Part shown: positions 27,601 through 40,000 of the stretch, one piece after another
Position numbering within the stretch: position 1 is the first letter of the stretch
Layout: each line of letters begins with the position of its first letter
Assembly (NCBI GenBank): GCA_025331565.1
Contig: JAFREQ010000105.1
Location: 992,001-1,056,000 of the forward strand
DNA from: Holacanthus passer
Taxonomy: Eukaryota > Chordata > Actinopteri > Pomacanthidae
Length of the DNA stretch: 64,000 nucleotides
Direction of reading: 5' to 3'
Made by a program: the position numbers and the translations under genes
Notes under the pieces: generated by a model
Told to the model about the DNA's origin: nothing
Database searches by the model: none
Seen by the model: only the letters and a program-made list of their open reading frames with translations

Positions 27601-27849
27601 CTTATTGAACTTTTCAGGGCTTGTCATGTCAACATAACGTTAATTAATGTTTTATTGAAGCTGCTTAATTTATCATCATCATAAAGTTATCGTTGAAGAG
27701 CCGGTAAACGAGCTCAACGGGCGGTTCTGGATTTGTGCCCCAAAATTAGCGGCTAACTGCTAATTATTGTCGCTCACTAGCCCAAATTATTCCTGGACGG
27801 GCTGTTGGTTTTTTTTAGAGTCCCGCAATTAATAAATAGGTGGTCTCGT

Positions 27850-27915
27850 ATGTGCCGTGTCGAGGCAGAGACGAGGGGTCGGGGGCTCCGCCAGCAGAGC
27901 CGGGCTTCAGGATGA
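27850..27915 (+). promoter_or_regulatory. Upstream ORF whose stop overlaps the chst13 start (ATGA)
   Basis: The ATG at 27850 opens 21 codons, Arg-rich, ending in TGA at 27913-27915. The main ATG is 27912-27914, so the two share the tetranucleotide ATGA. A ribosome finishing the uORF would stop exactly at the chst13 start. Termination-reinitiation or plain repression of chst13 translation are both possible; the geometry is seen, the function inferred. Confidence 0.45.
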
Positions 27916-28005
27916 GGATGCCCAGAGGAGGACGCCTGTTCCTGGCGACGTGCCTCGGCTCGCTCCTCGTCCTGGTGCTGTACTACCAGAGCATCATCAG
28001 ACCAG
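27912..28005 (+). CDS. chst13: chst13 coding exon 1 (start codon and membrane anchor)
   Basis: Encodes residues 1-31 plus one base of codon 32, starting MRMPRGGRLFLATCLGS. The ATG at 27912 has A at -3. A second in-frame ATG at 27918 also has A at -3, so either could serve. The donor is CCAG|GTAAGA. A GTG-initiated extension back to 27840 stays open but has no ATG, so I did not use it. The hydrophobic run at residues 9-25 is the signal anchor. Confidence 0.88.
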
Positions 28006-31000
28006 GTAAGATCCAGCCTTCCTCTGACTTTACCTCTGGAGACCAATCACTATCATCATAACCGTGTTGTAGTAGTACTAATACACAACAGCAGTACTGC
28101 TTTAGATACACATAAAGAAAGTAAAACTATACACACACTTCATTATGTTTACGTTAGTCTTCATTTATATCACTTATATCACAAATACTGATCATTGCAA
28201 CTAAAGAATGGCTCATTGGGTTTATGGTTATCAGAAAATAAGTTGATATAGGAATATTATAAATGAAATACATACAGTATAGAAACTAGTGGATGATGGT
28301 GGGCTTGCTCTTTTAATGTAGCATTCATGCTCTTGAGATAAGATAAGATAAACCTTTATTCATCCCACAGTGGGGAAATTCACATTGTACAGCAGCAAAG
28401 GGAATATAAGCAGTTAAATAGTAACAAAGAACAATTTAAACAGGCTAAAAAAAAGATATTGACAAATGTACATGAGAACAAATTTACATGAATGGGGCTG
28501 TGTGGTTTTTTCTAGGGTTGTTCATCTTTGGTAAAGAATAATTTTGACACACAATGCTGGCACAGTTGTGTGTGTTAATGTGCATGTGTGAAACATGTGC
28601 ATGAAATGATGTATGAATAAGCTCACTGTGAAGAGTCTGGGCTAATGTTTTGAAAGCCCCCCCTCCATGAGACCCCCTGCATTCCTTTGCTTTAACCCTC
28701 CTCTCCTCTTCTTACATCTCCTCTCCCTTTGTTTTTCCTGGGCTGAGCCTGTTCTGGACATTGAAAGACAGATGTGCCCTCGAGGGACTGCAGACTCCCA
28801 GGGAGAGGAGTCAGAGCTCAGTCAGACAGAAAGAGGTAGAGATGATTGATTTGCGCTCACCATACAGGAAGAGCATTTGATAAAACAAGAGGTGCTTTCC
28901 ATGTGGATAGTAAAGAAGAGGAGGGGGAGGAGAAGAATGCAGAGAGGCGAAACCAGTGCCCAGGTTTAGGTGATATTGTAGAGCAGCAGCTGGATTAATC
29001 AATGTGGGTTTTTGCTGAAAGGGAAAATTAGTGAGAGGAAGTGTGCGCAGCATGCTTTGGGTGTTGTACCACAGCTTTAAGAAGAGACACATGCTGGATT
29101 GTCTGCAGTTAGTCATATATAAAAGATAATGATTAAGAAATTGTAAAACACTAAAAAGCATCATTTTATTAATCAATTGTCACCAGTGCACACCCCATGA
29201 TGGAACATTTCAAAACCTCAGCAATAATTCACCACACATTAAATATATGTGTTGCTGTCAGTGGCAGACACACAAACTGCATGTGGTCAAACCTACAAGT
29301 CCCATTGACCCCGTCTCCACCAGCTGGGTGTAGATAACCTTACTGTTTGACCTGTTTCGACTCGTCTGCTTTACAGCCCCACCAGTCGACACACAGACCA
29401 CATGAAAAGCATGTTGGAGCCACATTGGAGAGGTCTAATTCACAGGATATCAACAAAGCACAGGGTGTCCTTAATTTCTGCGCTTCTATCGTAGTTTGAA
29501 AACCGACACCAAATTTCCTGTTTCAGTCCATATTATCTCGGTTATTTCCGTTCGTTTTTCATTTGTCATTTCTATTCTGTTTGTATCCTGAGCACAGTAA
29601 AGTGAAACCGGCAAGAAAGAACCAGCCAGTGGTTCGTAAGTAGAAAAGGCTGTTGCTGTATGTGGCCATATGTTACAGTATGTATGTTTCATTACTTTAA
29701 ATATTGAACAAGTATGACTAGTTGACAAAAAATGTGATTTATTTCTTGTTTTTAAAATTTAAAATTTGAGACTTGACATCAACACCTCATATTTACCACT
29801 GGTGTTGTACACAACTCATAGACTGTCAAACTTTGTGAAAATATCTTCACCATGATGTTTTGTCACAGCCCAAACTGGATGATTGCACAAACTGAGTGAC
29901 AGTATCATGATGTGAAACACCAGTAGTTTTTAAAATGTATTTTCAAAGTGTGTTAACATGCCACATTGCTCTTGTGATCAGCCAGTGAGATTTAGCATGA
30001 TCCAAGAGTTTTTCTACCTTGATGTGTTGGAGGTTTGATGTTCACCCAAGCACGAAAATATATAGAGGCTGAGAAATGTGAGTTTTCTTCTGGTGATGTT
30101 TCCTGATTGTTGTTGGAGAGGTGGGCGCTCGGTTGAGATTCAAGAGATAAGAAGCAGTGCTGATGGTAATGAGCTTGGTGGTTGGTTATATTACTCTGGT
30201 ACTATGTTAACTGTGCCAGTCTTATGAGTTATAAAATACTGATATACACTCTTACTTGTGAAGCCCTGTTATTATGTATTATAAAAGCCTATTTTTGTAC
30301 AAGCACAGGCTGTTATACCACTTTGTGTCCATTATATCTCAGGACCAAAAGAGAACACTGCTTCCTATTGCTGCACAGACAGATGAATGCTCCAGAAACC
30401 ATATAGTATAAAGACTGTCCTGTACTTGTAAGTTAAGTACAGACATTATAGATGTCAATTTAAAATACTGTCATGTCTCCAGCCCACTTGACTTACGGAA
30501 CCACATCTCCCAATTAAGCCTGCTGTTGAATACCGGACAGGAAGCTCAGTGCATATTATTGTTGTGCTTTCATTGTCTGTCTTCCTGTGCCAACACCCTG
30601 GGTTTGGCTCTCAGGAAAGGAATGAGTGCTATCCAGTGTACTATTATAAACTCATTACGTGAGTCACATTATATTGGTCGTTCTATTCACTGTTAATTCA
30701 GAAATTTAAGTCCGATTCAGATATGTCAGGTTATTATTGGCTTCATTTGCAGGTCCTTTGTGGGCGAGATAGTGTATTTTAAAACATTGGAGTTTGGCAG
30801 TGAGATACAGCACTTTCTCAGGATTTGTTAAAATGAGATCAGTGTTGTTCAAGAGGCGGCACACATGTATGACTAAATAGATGATGTAGCATAGCAACGT
30901 TTTGACTGGTAGCATAATTCATCTGTCCAAAATTACTAACACTAATGCAATTTACATGGGATAGTGGAATAAGTCTCTAAGTCCAAGGGTGTGTACCAGA

Positions 31001-34000
31001 ATCTGGACAACTACCATACCGCATGTAACATTATGTAATATCATTATAATTATTTATTTTAAAAATGTGGTTTGCTTTGTTGAGGTCCACAGACTGCAAG
31101 GGGTACTTCTTTCTTAAGCTGATGTTGATAGTAGTTTGTCAGAATTTGGCGTATCATTTATGTGTCCAGTGTCTGATGATTATTGAAACTACCTTAAAAA
31201 AGATGCAATAGTTTTAGTAATAACTCCCTAAATCTTGATGCAGAGTTGCAGTGAAAAGACAGACAAGACATATGTGTGCTGTTTTTTTACCTCTGAAGCT
31301 CAGTGACTGGGTTAGGGAAGAGAAGGGGACCTCCATTCAGTGAAATCGCTGGATTCAAAAAGTTAATTTCAGACACTGGTTTCAGCTATTTTTGATTGAG
31401 TCATAAAGAGTTTTGCTTGATTTGAGTTTTGAAGGATTTAGGCTGTATCAGTCATTGGTCAGCATCTTGAGATGAATGTTTGACTTAGTCATAGCTGATG
31501 GGAAAGAGGAAGTCAACCCTATGTAGATTTGAATTGTTTGATTCCCCCTAGCCAGTGTAAAAGCTGCTTTGACCTACTGAGGAAATTTCCCTAACACGTG
31601 CAATTTCCAGTCAGCCTCTCTTATTAGATGCCTCGTAGTTTGAACAGAAATAGAGAAGAACACCCAGTTTCTCTTCCCTCTCAGACGTTCTTTTATGTGG
31701 TGGCATTGACTCAGCAGTGCTGTGCCACAGTGTCATCATGTGTGTGGTTTCAGTGTGTGTTGTTATGCCAAGTATCTTAGCTCAGCGTGGACGGGCGGTG
31801 CATAGTGTGTCCACTTGACATGGGTGAAGTGAGCTTGTCAGCATTTGGAAGATAAGTGAAATCCACACTTATGCTAACAGTGCTAATTTGACAAGTTCTC
31901 TGCCCTGCTGTTTGACACAGGAAATCACGTTCTGTGACCCTGAGCACCAAACTGACTCTTGCACTGAATTTTAAAATTTTGATAAGAACATGAGAGGTAG
32001 TACCACTGAATTTAAGACATACAATGTGTCATAATTCCTTACACTCAGCATAAGGTAATACCTGCCATTGTTAAAATTAGATGGGTATGATATCACATGG
32101 CATGGAAACCAAACTGAATTGACATATGTTGTCCTTGAGCAGAATCAGGAATTGTGTCTGAGGTTTGCTCTTGGTAGAATCATCATTTCTGAGCCATGAA
32201 CATATTCTCTGTTAGTGGTGCTGTTTGCTCTAGATTCACCCTCTCCAACTTTTCCACTTCATTTGCAAGGCAGTTGTGCATTTCTTCACATGCGAGAGGG
32301 TGGGAAAACTCTTCTCTCTCTTTCCCAGCTGTGGGACACAATAGTGAATTGTCTGATCAAACTAAAATGCTCACGGGCACCAGAATATAGAAGAACATAC
32401 TTTAAACATAGACTGTATGAAAAAAGAAGTAGACGTAGCCTCCGAGTCTGATATGTCAATGTGGAAGTGCCTTAAAGAGGACCTATACTCATTTCCAGCT
32501 CTATTTTTATTCTGGGACTCCACCAGAGGAGCTTTGCATGCTTTCAAATATGTCCTTATTTATCTTATACTGGCCCTGTATGCAGCCCCTCAGTTCATCC
32601 TGCGTCTGAACCAAGCTGCTTTAGCTCCTGTCTCTATTAAACCCCCTCCCTGAAAGCCCACTTCCTTCTGACTGGCCAACTTCCACAAGTCTACCTAGAG
32701 GCAAGACCAAGCGACAACCTCTGGGGCTGAAAAATGAAGCCAATGTGGAAGTGCCAGAAACTTCCGCTCCTCGAATGGTCACTTGATGCTGGCTCCAAAA
32801 ACGAGTCGGTCCCCATGGACTCCCAGGTTAAAATGTCCAATGTCCAAAAGGTGTCCAGTACCATGGGGTTAGCCAGCTAGTAGGACTGCTACAGTTAGCG
32901 GTTACCTTTGCAACAAGTTGAGCTATCTGTCCATCAGGAACCGCTGTAAATCTGTGAGAGCTCAGGCAGAGCAGCTGGAGGACATCATAGGGAAAACCAG
33001 AAAATATTTTCCCCATAAAATATGATCCAGATCAGAGTCGTGGTCAGAGCTGGATGGGCTCATCCCTGTACTTTGTGCTGTGCTTGGAGAAGATGACCAA
33101 TAAATGAGCTGATGACAGCAAGTCATAAAAGTAGAAAAAAACATTGGAAACCCAGTATTCAGAGCAGTCTGGGATCACACGGGGATTACATTTACATACA
33201 TTTACCTCATTATTTGAAACTTTGGCCACATTTAATATGAACATCCGATATTGTTACATTATTGTTGACAGAAAATAAAGGGAAATCATAGCGGGTCCCC
33301 TTTTAACATTTTCCTTGTTTTTTATGAGGGAGCGAGTTTATGGTCTCACTTCACTAGTTCCTTCAATACAGCATGGTGGTCATTTTGTAAATTATGGTCC
33401 CGTTTTGAGTAAAATAGACGATAAAGCTATGTATGCTTTCAGGCTTTGTGACTGATGTGTCGCTACCACCCTTCGCTTCTCCCCAGCTCCACCCTCTTGT
33501 TCAAATATGGTCACTTCTGGCTCCAAAAAAGTAAGATGGCGAGAGCCAAATGCCAAACTCAAGGCTTCAGAATGGTAGTCCACAAACCAATGGGCTACGT
33601 CACAGTGGCTACATCCACTTTTGTTGCACAGTCTGTGAATTGAAAGCAGTAGTTCTCCTTTACATCAGACCAATTAGGGTCTCGAGTGTTCTGTCACAAC
33701 TGTTGTCACTACACTGATCAAATGTGAGTTGAATTTAAAAACAAACTGCGACAGGTGGATGACAGGTTTCTGCTAGAAATCACTGATGCTCTCTCTCAAG
33801 TTCACAAAAGTAGAATCAACTCTCCTGGTGTTTTCAGACAGTGATGGATTCTAGCTCACAACTCGAAACAGAGGCAACATCAAGGCCTGCTCTGATGTGT
33901 CTTGCCCACACATGGAGTCTACCTAAACCTACTGTAGGCACACACACTCAAACACACTTTGTAATCTTTGTCATTGAACGCCACATTTACCCGCAAACAT

Positions 34001-37000
34001 ATTTGTCCATCCCCATACGCATCCATTTCTGCACATACGCAGTGTAATCCTGTAATTGAAAACACCAGTGCTGCTTTATGTGCATGCATACATGCTGCCA
34101 CTTATCATCTGACTTTGACATCAGGGCGGCTCCTGTGAAACAAAGAATGTTGTGAATCCTTTCAGGTCCCCCACAATACCGGCAGCTCTTAAGAGAGCAT
34201 TGTAGACCACATACTACACCTGCTGGCTATTTGTTCTACCTCAGCCTGTGGGGTGTAACAAAAGTCTATTTGTTAATATCCCAGCCATGCTTTATCTTGT
34301 AAATCGTTAAGCTTCTGTCTTTTTAAAACCGCTGACATTACGACTGTTAAAAAGAAGAAGCACAAAGGCATAAGCAGATTTATGTTCAACGTCAAGAGCT
34401 GGGGGGTTGTGTTAAGTAGTTAAAGATAACGTGGTGGTTTTAGTGCGTCATGGTCAGGTCGACTGTGCTTCAGTTATGGTTTGTTAAGATAAGATAAGAT
34501 AAGATAAACCTTTATTCGTCCCACAGTGGGGAAATTTGCAGATAAGATACAAGATCAACCTTTATTCGTCCCTCAGTGGGGAAATTTGCATTGCACAGCA
34601 GCAAAGAAGATAGAGCAAGTTGGTACATATATATATACATGAGAATATGATTATGAGATATATGACCAGTTCTGTTGTAAACCTGTAGCATTGGTAGCGA
34701 CTGTCATGTTTTCAGTTTTCTTCTCCTCCTCTCACCTCTCTTTCCATACTTTCTGTCTCACCTGTAGTACCTGGCTAATACGTGCCTCCCCTCCTCCTTA
34801 ATTTTATCCAACTAACCTCAGCTTCATCATGACCATCGTCAGCCTTTCTTTTTCTTCCCAACCAGTTTACCAAACTCATCTAAAAATTTTATAATTTGAC
34901 TAACAAGTCAAATGTACAGAGATTTACAGCGATCACATTCTGCTAAATGAAATTGTAGAATATTTAGTGCAACTTTTTGAAATGAGAAATAAGGTGGTAG
35001 ATGTTATAATCTAGTTAAGTCATCTGTTACAGGAGTGTTTCTGTTGCATTTTTTCTTTGAAAGAGCTGTGCAAGTGAACATAAGGTGGGTAAGAGGAAAA
35101 TTAAAAGGAATTTCCTGCCCCTCTACAAAGGATATAACTGATCGTAAAGTCACCTCAGCTTGTTCGTCTAATTACTACCATCTGCAGCTCTGAGCATGTG
35201 GATGCGACACCTTTGAATCAAGCCACGCTCAAAACAAACACACAGAATCTGGCAGCCTGTTGCTCCTAATAACCCTATTGTCTCCTCCAGCCTTCAGCTG
35301 TTTTCATTTGTGACGTCCTATTTTGTCTTTCCGTCAGAACAGACTTTTACATACCTTGATCAAATAACATTGTGATTTTCTATTAGCTCATGGAAACTTC
35401 CATTGTGTGACCCTCATAAAGACATGCCTTTATTTAAAGTGCAATTAAGTGTTGTATTACCTCTCTCAGTAAACATTTACAATATTGATGCCACAGAATC
35501 CGCTGTGCTATTTATCATGAGAGAGGAAGAGATCTTTCAAAAAAAAGGAAGCTTATTTGCCATCAGCAGAGGGGAGAGATTTTTCATTTACAACAAAAAC
35601 ACTTTGACGTATTGAGCCCACACGCACCATGAAAACACTTTTGTATACTTCTTGACATACTTTGCCACAGACTTCCTGTCAACTGATTAGTCATGAGATA
35701 GTGCTTTCTGTTTATAGTGATCCAGACCAGTATACAGTCTTAATGGAACCTTGTTTGCCTGGCACCATAACATCAGCAGGGCTTCAGACGTCTGACAAAC
35801 CATACACACCAAAGTTCAGCACAGACCTGTTGGTGTGTTGTAAGACTGGAGCCTCTTCTGCACTTCTTCAACTGTCAGTATTTTGTCACTTCCTGGATCT
35901 GATAGGATGTGGTGGTTTTCTGGTGTATGTGCTAGAACACACGACACAGAAAAACGTGGTTTATGATAATCAGAATGGAGTAGTCTCTGATAGGTTTTCA
36001 TTTAACAGAGAAAACGCTGACCGTGTGTGGGCTGTTGAGTTAAACCTTTTAAATGCAGCAAAAGATATATAGAGTTAAAAATTCAAGAGAAATGATCAGT
36101 AGAATGATTTTAGCTGGATTTTATAGTGAAATTTATAGTGTTACAGATCTACAAATCAAGTGGCGCAATGTCCAAAAATAAAATCATGTTTCTTTCAAAC
36201 AGATCAAGACACAAGGACATCATCCTCCCCTCAACAAGCTTCCATATTCTCACTCATATATGCTCATGGTCATGCATTGAGTTGTGTTCAGATGACTCAC
36301 AGTTGGTATCAAAATCATAATTAAAGTTTCAAGCAGCAATGAATGTTGGGGTATGTGGCATCTGTGGCCTTGTTACCACTCTTTTCATGTGTGTCACCTC
36401 CTGTGTCCACTATTGGGCGCTAGAGAGCACCCACTAATTATATGTTATTTTCCATTACATAAAGTGTAAATTGCACGAAAACTTAGTTTGTGTTGCCAGT
36501 AGGTGGTGCAGTGACCGTGACTCCAAATTGGCATGCAGGATTCTTCAGACCGGGACACTTAACAAACGTGAAATTTGGGGCAGACTGTTTCATATTTAAT
36601 TGACGAGAGTGTGAGTTCAAAAGCCGGCAGACTTTGAGTAGAGTGTTGGTGTAATGATGTTGAGTGACCCCAAGATGAAAAAGTGTCTGGTGACAGTAGC
36701 ATGTGTCAGTTCCGATTGTTATGTCACTGTTGGTTCATCAGTTTGTGGCACTCACATTCCACTGTCATATACTGCTGTCTACAGCATTTGACAATTCTCA
36801 TTGATATTGATCTGTGTGATCTTTGTGCTGCTGATTGTATGTGTAGTTTTAGAGTGTTTAAAAGTTTAAAGTTGTTATTTTAACCTTAACTTTTTAGGGC
36901 ACATATAACTAGATTGTTTGATTTATTAAATTGTGTGTTGCCTTAAACCAGACAGTCTTGTCCGACCTTTTAAAGTTATAACAGTTTGCAGTATTTGACA

Positions 37001-40000
37001 TTTCTTTTTTCCTTTCCCGTCATCCCCTCGAGGTATCTGCGTGGATGAACCACTTAAGTGTTTCCTGTCTATCGTCAGTGTTTATAGGTGTTTATGCAAA
37101 ACATAGTAAACCATTAATATGAGTAGAGCCTCCACAAGTGTTTTTTGACCTACTTTCTAGTTTCCTGAGGAAGCATCCTGAGTTTGCAGAAGGCTTAGCT
37201 GCTTAAGATGTGAACTGCAGTTCTGTTGACAGAGAGCTTAGGCACCTCATCCATTATACTCTTTATATCCTACCTGGAAGATTGTCTGATTTCTATGCAG
37301 GATTGGCTTTTATGTTTCAAACCTCTGGGATGCGGCGTTTCTGTGATCTCTCCAAACCGTTCTTCCTCTTGTCTCTTGAATATTTCATTCTAACTGTGCT
37401 GTGCAAAACATTTTATTTTTTCTATCATATACATAATATTGCATATAGATACATGCATGTGTGCCCTGTATTCATACATGGCCTAAGATGTGGATTTTAT
37501 ACATATCCAGTAAAACTTTCACCAAGCAAGATTTAGATGTCTATCTCTGCATGTTCAGATGATGTGGCAGATTCGCCAAGAGGAAGTTGAGGATTTTGAT
37601 CGTTCGTGTGTGCTGAGGCAGAGAGGAAGGACAGGCAGAGGCTGCATCACTCTGGCTTGATCGTACTTCCTCTCATAGTACATGTTTCACAAGATTTGCT
37701 CAGTCACCAGTACAATAATTGTTCTTTTTTTCCTGATTCCTCAAAATGTCAGGAAGAGTATGTAAACATGCGTAATTTATATGTTTTTGAGATTAGTCTC
37801 AAGCTGACACAGAGATTTATTAAGCTTGTGTGCCATTTCACAACAGCTCTGAACTGCAAGTTCATTTTATTTGCTTAATGTAAGAAAGAGAGAGTGTGAA
37901 AGACTAAGTCTCCATCGCCTGGATTCTATACTTGCATAGCATCACCCCCTTCTTGCTTTTTATTCGCCAACTGATATGCTTTCCATATGATCGCATGCTG
38001 TGTCATTCCATATGTCCTCTTTCAAATAGATTCCCCCATGCTAATATTCATGAAGCACATTCCCCTCCTCTATCACATTCCAGCTTTGTCTAAGATGTAC
38101 AGCAACCGTAGGCATTGTTTCACCACATATGCAAAACAAATCACTTTTCTTGCTCAGTTCCATTAGCTACAGACCCAAAAACCCATTGCCATCAGGCCTG
38201 GGTATGAGCTGGAGAAGAGGGGGATGGTAGTGGGGGATGGAAGGAGAAGACAGATGTGTTTATAGAGGCTGGAGGAGGGAGGACGGACGATAACAAGGTC
38301 TTCATCCAGGTACTCTAACCAGCAGAGCTTTCAGCAGGTCCATCATCACATGTTATGCAGCCAAGCATTGTTGTAACCCACAGCTAATTGGTGTTGCATT
38401 TTTGGTTTTGTAATTGGTAGCGGGTGGTCTCCAAATCTGTTTTGTTTCGTACCCTGTTCCCCAGTTAATGTGCTCTGTATAAATAGCTAATTTCCCTAAG
38501 GTTAACAGTCAAATTTAATTTAAAAGGAAAGATTAAGAAAAAAGTTGCAGCGAGAGCAACAAGAAACTAAAACAGGAGATCTGGTACTTATGTAAGAGTT
38601 ACAGGGAGAGTTTGGAAGGAACACACTGTTCCTATGGAATCTATAAATGAAAGGAGGGATCACGTCATGACTAAGGCAGAACCAGAAGAGGGTTGGAAAG
38701 TTGGCTCTGACTGGCCTTCCCCATAAGGCTGTACGGGCATCTTTACAGTGTAATTTAAAGCCCTGTGCAAACACATGACACATGGTTAAAAAGTGTTTCT
38801 CATTTGTGACCTACATATTGGCTTCTGAAAAAATAAAAGTTATGTGGTCTGACTTAAATCAGTCGTGACAAAATCAAAAGAGCACTCACTGTGAAAACAC
38901 ATCAGACATGTTCTTTTGTTGAAGTATAACACATGATATGTAGCAGATTTACTGTGGCATTATCCATTTCACATTTTCACCCTTATCCTGTGAAAAAGTG
39001 GGAAATGCACTGGAGGAATGGAGAAAGAAATGTACCATATATGAGTACAGGTGACAAATAAACTTGATTGAATTGATCTCATTGTAGAGCCGGGCGTGAA
39101 GACGGCCAGCAGACCAGGGAAGAGCAGGAGAAGTCCCCTGCAGACCCTCTACAATGGAGACCAGGTGAGAACACGCACATATAAAGCATCTATTTGTCAA
39201 ACTCTTGGAGGCTTTTCCAGCTTTCTAACCAGCTTGATTGAACAATCACTGAAAATATAGTATTGTGTAGATGCTTCCGCCTTTCTGCCACTGTTTAGTA
39301 AATGTGTTTGTGAGGTCTTTGCACATGTGAGTCACAAACATTACTTGTGCTATGGAAAAGGTTAATACTATTCCCAAAATTCACAGAACCTAAAATTTCA
39401 TGCCAGGTTTGTTATGAAATTATATGATCTGGGCTGTAGGGTCACAATGACCTGAACACTGAACATGCTTAGTGTCACATACAGTGAAAGGCTTATGTAG
39501 TACTTAAAGCTGCTATAATCAATATTTTTTATTTTTATAATAGCAATGTTCAGATGACAGCGTGAAAACAATGTGACACTGAAATGGGTCCCTCATAGTG
39601 ATGAACCTACAACTTTACCAATTTGCTTCAAGTTTCAGCTGCAACTGGCAAATATTTTCACACCAATCTGCAGACAGACACAGTTGGCAGCTTGGTGGTG
39701 AACATAGTTGTGAAAGACAGATATTTCACTCAAGAGTTGGTAGAGACCAAAAACAGAACTAAAGAAGAGTGAATGCTGGACTTACATTTGCCAGGTGGCC
39801 AGAAACACAGCTCCAAATAAATGATAATGTTCTGTAGCTGCTGTTTTTTTTATACAATAAAAAAGACTCAAAATATTAAAACTCACCTAAATTTCTCTTG
39901 CAATAACCAAACTGTTGTAAAATTACACTGGTCTCAGGAGTTTCTCTGGACGCCTAACATGTCTGCAGCAATTTTAAAAGGTTTTTCTATTTGTGCTTCT

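Larger units (their letters stand above)
28006..39087 (+). other. chst13 intron 1
   Basis: An 11.1-kb intron starting GTAAGA and ending ATTGTAG. It contains LINE tails (28336, 34486, 34541), a DNA transposon (32472-33306) and another dispersed repeat (33391-33622). No further exon was recognised. Confidence 0.85.

Noticed and set aside
35662..36072. 136-codon + strand frame in chst13 intron 1
   Set aside because: No motif, no matching splice sites, and the chst13 exons join perfectly without it.
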